Below, in pieces: positions 32,201 to 34,409 of a stretch of 34,409 nucleotides of DNA. Position 1 is the first letter of the stretch, and the number at the start of each line of letters is the position of its first letter. The DNA is taken from assembly GCA_016744655.1 (NCBI GenBank), contig JADGDY010000035.1, positions 1-34,409 of the forward strand, read 5' to 3'. The DNA is from Bacteroidales bacterium (GTDB taxonomy: Bacteria; Bacteroidota; Bacteroidia; Bacteroidales; UBA12170). Made by a program: the position numbers and the translations under genes. Below the pieces are notes generated by a model that was not told the DNA's origin, made no database searches, and saw only the letters and a list, made by a program, of their open reading frames with translations.

Positions 32201-33017
32201 AGCGGGAGTGAATGGCGGAACTCAATATATTCCTTCCATGCAAGGTTTTTTTGTGGAAGCCACAGGAATAAATCCATCTCTTCAGATTGATAATAATGAT
32301 GTGAGAAAAGTGAATGAGGCTGTTTTTCTTAAATCGGAGGATGATATTGAAAACCAAATGCGCATTCATTTGTTTAGTGGAAATGAAAGCGATGAAGCCA
32401 TCATTAGATTTATGGAAGGAGCCAGTGAACATTTTGATGATTCCTTTGATGCCCGGAAATTATTTGGAAGAAATAGCTTGGCTCAAGTGTTTGTAAAGAG
32501 CCAAAGTGATGAGGATCTTGCTATTCAAACGCTAAACACCATTAAGGAAACAGACTTAGTGTTCTTAGGATTAAAAATAGAGGAGGCTGGAGAATATGAA
32601 TTGTTTTTCGATTTGCAGAGTAGTTTTAGCGAATTTGTAAGCATCACTTTAGAAGATAAAACCACCAATGATTTTACTAGCCTAGGAAACGAAACTACCT
32701 ATTCCTTTTATCATGATCCAGTACTAATGAACGATAGGTTTGTACTGCACTTTAAAGATGTTACAGGTTTAGAGGAGGCAATGGATGAAAACATGAGTAT
32801 TTATCATTCCCAAAATCAGATTTATATTGATAACACATCAGAGGAGCACTTCCAAAGCATTCTTATCTATAGTATGGCTGGACAAGTGATTATGAGTCAG
32901 AATTTGAGTCAAGAAAGTGTACAAAGCATTTCATCGGCTTCTTTAAGCAAGGGTACATATTTGGTTCATTTGGTTTCCCAAGAAAAATCAATAAGAAGAA
33001 AAATCATTATTCAATAG
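29223..33017 (+). CDS. Secreted FG-GAP repeat protein with type IX sorting domain
   Basis: 1264 aa from the ATG at 29223, which starts a clear signal peptide (1-20, ending SSFSQ); the frame runs upstream to 29160 without support. Seven FG-GAP-like repeats cover about 30-405, each with an FG(x)SV...VVGA pattern (FGNAVATDGDWAVVG, FGWSVAISDTWAVVG, FGYSVDVDGDKIIVGAP). GDWTGAVSTDWGDPNNW at about 432 opens a beta-rich middle region. A conserved segment at about 855-1022 contains WHYIASPVE and NLVGNPFPSPIDW. The last 73 residues (from about 1192) form the T9SS type A sorting domain with SMAGQVIM and KGTYLVHL. It is predicted to be exported and anchored at the cell surface, in adhesion or matrix binding. 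The 67-aa gene follows at 17 bp. Confidence 0.93.
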   Translation: MKLKLLFLILILFAAISSFSQIDEQGLDGTKQFGNAVATDGDWAVVGNMWQTGQRMGHDYPNAGMISIYKILPNGNWELLHNIDEPSYFAYDNNPASPIGLYFGCSVDISGNNIIVGAYAYDSDMEGDIGPDGMAFIYSYDAGSNIFVKTATLAPEVAVENEFGWSVAISDTWAVVGDPTDRHALPAGGDDRENIGSAHIYKLEAGNWNYHKKLTASNGWGAEGGGAVGTGDNFGYSVDVDGDKIIVGAPNKGIENNHPVGAAYIYEWQGGNNWNETFLQAMIKVDYSYFGKKVAINSDYGLVGAPDQNTNGTAHLFAKNAGNWGVGFQVSASDATNGNRFGSNISLNEDLLVIGSYGFNSSSGKVYLYEYKNAYAETTLQSSNIAIGDEYGIACDISSDHLIIGAHKTERNANIPGKEGTAYMYSLAQAFGGDWTGAVSTDWGDPNNWADINVPNGATDVVINALAANQPLIDNMQANCKNLSVEAGATISISADAVLNVNGNLNNAGQIVNVAKSNRVDPSVIVLGETVFNGAGRQDVPSGIYQAFTFQAQEDSYLTGNVTFNGNYDHDTFDDLEVGANTLTLGGLLFGHDNHLEFTAQSSLIIINDRVIDLYLSSGINNLYDLTINVPGNHHVAFAGSIEVHNQLNLLDGNLYLGFNHLSGILELHNPIHIVDGQLLPHKLDGDSELYIYNANKSKDVFHIPSSLSTLDMLYIDRTNATVLDGDLHIESIFFLASDGFSPNGHQITYGEDGELWIYNDAEITADMVSGPNGIENVIINSGSPTLDFDGEIQGDFQIAANAGQVDIAAGRCITVNGTTSIGANLILRSDATGSACFIDNGPVNYSSKADANIIVEAYIPSKEEWHYIASPVENATAEFFAGAFLNAYNPDDELWVPFTSLSQNLNTMQGYSSKLPAAFSGQKIEFTGELNTAQSSALNISLSDGGDAYNLVGNPFPSPIDWDDANWTKTNLANAIYIWNPQTGSYTSYVNGAGVNGGTQYIPSMQGFFVEATGINPSLQIDNNDVRKVNEAVFLKSEDDIENQMRIHLFSGNESDEAIIRFMEGASEHFDDSFDARKLFGRNSLAQVFVKSQSDEDLAIQTLNTIKETDLVFLGLKIEEAGEYELFFDLQSSFSEFVSITLEDKTTNDFTSLGNETTYSFYHDPVLMNDRFVLHFKDVTGLEEAMDENMSIYHSQNQIYIDNTSEEHFQSILIYSMAGQVIMSQNLSQESVQSISSASLSKGTYLVHLVSQEKSIRRKIIIQ

Positions 33018-33034
33018 TAGAAAAAAACAATATT

Positions 33035-33238
33035 ATGATACGCAAAATTCAATTAGTTATCTTCTTTGTTTTCCTAGGTTTAGGATTAATGGCCGATCCA
33101 CCAGATCCCAATGGTTCAGGAAGTGGAGGAGGAGGTCCTTTACCCGGAGGAGGTGCTCCAATTGGCGGTGGTACTTTAATTTTTATGGCCATGGCAGCGG
33201 CCTATGGTGCCAGAAAAACTTATCAGCTTAAAACCTGA
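33035..33238 (+). CDS. Small signal-peptide, glycine-rich, membrane-anchored protein
   Basis: 67 aa: a hydrophobic signal segment (5-20, ending MADPPDP), a Gly-rich linker (about 27-46, GSGSGGGG and PLPGGGAPIGGG), a second hydrophobic helix (about 48-58) and a basic tail (ARKTYQLKT). This tripartite end (PI-GG, helix, basic tail) resembles short Bacteroidota proteins annotated with a PID-CTERM-type sorting signal; that assignment is from memory and not certain. It follows the type IX secreted protein by 17 bp, so it is probably translated from the same mRNA. A role in the envelope is likely, the activity unknown. A terminator for this transcript lies at 33431-33454. Confidence 0.7.
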   Translation: MIRKIQLVIFFVFLGLGLMADPPDPNGSGSGGGGPLPGGGAPIGGGTLIFMAMAAAYGARKTYQLKT

Positions 33239-33398
33239 GTTTGACATTAGAATTATGGATGGAATTATCGGTAAAACAAATCTGCTTAGCTAAATGCGAA
33301 AGCTATAATATATTTACATGGTATGGCCCCCCATACATTTTGATTTGCACATAGCATTGGATTTGATAATCCTTTTTATTCATAAATGAGATAAATAA

Positions 33399-34232
33399 TC
33401 AGGTTTTAAGCTCAATTTTAGTTTTTATATAGTCCTCTTCGGAGGGCTTTTTTTGTAAACTTATGTTTAGTTCATTATTTTGATCTCTCTTTACTTGTCC
33501 ATTAAACTCTTTTAATTTGATGATTTTAAAAGAATGAAGCATTCTCATTATGAGATAAGTTGGATCTATTTCATGCCATTTTATGCCGCCAAAATTTGGC
33601 CTACCACTGAATCTGTGATGGTTATTGTGATAAGATTCTCCCATCATGAGAAGATCTAGAGGGAGGAGGTTTTTTGAGGTATCATTCACCTTAAAATTCA
33701 CATAACCATAAATATGAGCAAACCAGTTGATGATAGCACCATGAATGGGTGCCATGAGAAAGGCGAGTGGAAGGAGTAGCCATTGCCACCAAGCAGTAGT
33801 AAATGCCAAGAAATATAAGAAATATAGAGCACCCCAAAAAATACGAGAAAGCATAGAACTGGCAAAGTGATCAAAGGATTTCCATTGTGGAACATTCACC
33901 ATAAATTGGTCTTCCACATATACCTCTTTCCTGTTGATGTCTTGATAATTGTCTTTGGTACGCAACATCATTTTAAAAAGGCTTTTATCGTATTTAGGCG
34001 AATGTGGATCTTTTTCAGTGTCGGCATAAGCATGATGCTGACGGTGCATAATTCCATATCCATATGCACTCAAATAACTGGAGCCCTGAAATATCCAAGT
34101 CAAAACAAAACTCACTTTCTCTGCCCTCCTCGACATGGTAAAAGTTTGGTGCGCAGCATAGCGATGCAGAAAAAAGGTTTGGAAAAACAATCCTCCATAC
34201 CACAATACAATGAAGAATAATAGAATAGCCAT
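33399..34232 (-). CDS. Membrane fatty acid desaturase (acyl-CoA desaturase type)
   Basis: 277 aa from the ATG at 34232. The frame is open to a TTG at 34259, but that codon is part of a CATCTTTG -7-like box. The di-iron histidine boxes are all present: HRYAAH (23-28), HRQHH (63-67) and HNNHH (202-206), with an extra NWFAH at about 169-173 as in delta-9 desaturases. Hydrophobic helices flank the boxes. It introduces a double bond into membrane acyl chains using oxygen, so this is probably an aerobic or facultative organism. A Crp/Fnr-type regulator gene lies upstream in the same direction. Its 3' end carries, on the opposite strand, the terminator of the converging transcript. Confidence 0.93.
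   Translation of the reverse strand: MAILLFFIVLWYGGLFFQTFFLHRYAAHQTFTMSRRAEKVSFVLTWIFQGSSYLSAYGYGIMHRQHHAYADTEKDPHSPKYDKSLFKMMLRTKDNYQDINRKEVYVEDQFMVNVPQWKSFDHFASSMLSRIFWGALYFLYFLAFTTAWWQWLLLPLAFLMAPIHGAIINWFAHIYGYVNFKVNDTSKNLLPLDLLMMGESYHNNHHRFSGRPNFGGIKWHEIDPTYLIMRMLHSFKIIKLKEFNGQVKRDQNNELNISLQKKPSEEDYIKTKIELKT
33431..33454 (+). terminator. Intrinsic terminator (plus strand) inside the desaturase 3' end
   Basis: AGTCCTC (33431-33437), a TTCG loop and GAGGGCT (33442-33448) form a 7-bp stem with one G-T pair. The final T of the stem and six more give a T run at 33448-33454. It reads as a terminator only in the plus direction, so it probably ends the transcript of the FG-GAP and small membrane protein genes. 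The bases also encode the desaturase tail (around KPSEEDY). Confidence 0.7.
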
Positions 34233-34257
34233 TTGAAAAAGATTAATGTTTACATGC

Positions 34258-34265
34258 AAAGATGT
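34258..34265 (-). promoter_or_regulatory. -7-like box CATCTTTG for the desaturase
   Basis: One mismatch to TAnnTTTG. It would place the transcript start near 34252 and leave a leader of about 20 nt to the ATG at 34232. It overlaps the rejected TTG start. Confidence 0.4.
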
Positions 34266-34328
34266 GAGGATTAATCATCAATTACAATGAACCTAGGTTC
34301 AGGAATTGCTTTGTTTTTTACCTGAATT

Positions 34329-34409
34329 CTAAAGCGATTTCTTCCGAATTCGACTCAAGGCCTGAGGAGTGATACCAATATAGGATGCAATATATTTTAA
34401 AGGAATGCT
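34329..34409 (-). CDS. Crp/Fnr-family transcriptional regulator, C-terminal end (partial)
   Basis: Only the last 26 codons are in the window; the gene runs off the right edge. The text IPLKYIASYIGITPQ followed by ALSRIRKKSL and a stop is the recognition helix and tail of a Crp/Fnr helix-turn-helix, with the Bacteroidota form of the TPxxLSRIRK ending. The cyclic-nucleotide-binding-like sensor domain lies outside. It sits 97 bp upstream of the desaturase gene in the same direction and could regulate it, though this is only suggested by position. Confidence 0.8.
   Translation of the reverse strand, partial: SIPLKYIASYIGITPQALSRIRKKSL

Noticed and set aside
1..34409. CRISPR array, tRNA or rRNA genes
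   Set aside because: No array of regular direct repeats with unique spacers, no cloverleaf with TTCGA-type arm, and no rRNA sequence was noticed by eye. A tRNAscan or Rfam run was not possible.

Overview
The window looks like a piece of a Bacteroidota chromosome. The evidence is low GC, many 'TAnnTTTG' -7 promoter boxes with no clear Shine-Dalgarno sites, a secreted protein with a type IX secretion (Por) sorting domain, a LytTR / PF06580 two-component pair, and the block mutY - HU - tiny AURKAIP1/COX24-type protein - rng. Genus cannot be read from the sequence alone.

Layout. 1-5317: housekeeping and salvage genes, namely nadA (NAD synthesis), a secreted alpha/beta hydrolase, a GxxExxY protein set among degenerate repeats, and a sugar-1-phosphate nucleotidyltransferase followed by a NahK-like hexosamine-1-kinase (together a plausible sugar-salvage route). 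5318-6343: a gene-poor repeat nest. 6344-7438: an AAA/archaeal-type ATPase behind a perfect 47-bp palindrome. 7448-12573: conserved core with mutY, HU, the 29-aa basic protein, rng, a PAP2-like membrane protein, a CYTH phosphatase and tsaB.

12574-21840: an accessory island in which every intact gene is on the plus strand, mostly singly, with repeats and debris between them: a beta-helix-like protein, an NHL propeller, HipBA toxin-antitoxin, DinD, a coiled-coil DUF4041/T5orf172 nuclease and a possible uracil-DNA-glycosylase-like protein. Paired repeats bracket hipBA and dinD. Remnants of an IS91-type transposase, a group II intron, a TonB-dependent receptor and a lactonase lie between the genes. 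This is the most unusual part of the window and the best place to look for a new system.

21841-25838: a class C beta-lactamase-like serine hydrolase, then a secreted alpha/beta hydrolase between two identical 331-bp direct repeats. 25839-28905: a LytTR response regulator and a TPR-containing histidine kinase in a two-gene minus-strand operon. 29223-33238: a 1264-aa FG-GAP protein with a type IX signal, plus a tiny glycine-rich membrane-anchored protein, apparently ended by a terminator lying inside the 3' end of the opposing desaturase gene. 33399-34409: a fatty acid desaturase and the C-terminal end of a Crp/Fnr regulator, cut by the window edge.

Several starts were moved from upstream TTG/GTG/ATG codons to an internal ATG because the upstream codon overlaps a -7 box or has no support. 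The 204-aa PAP2-like protein is the one case where TTG is kept.
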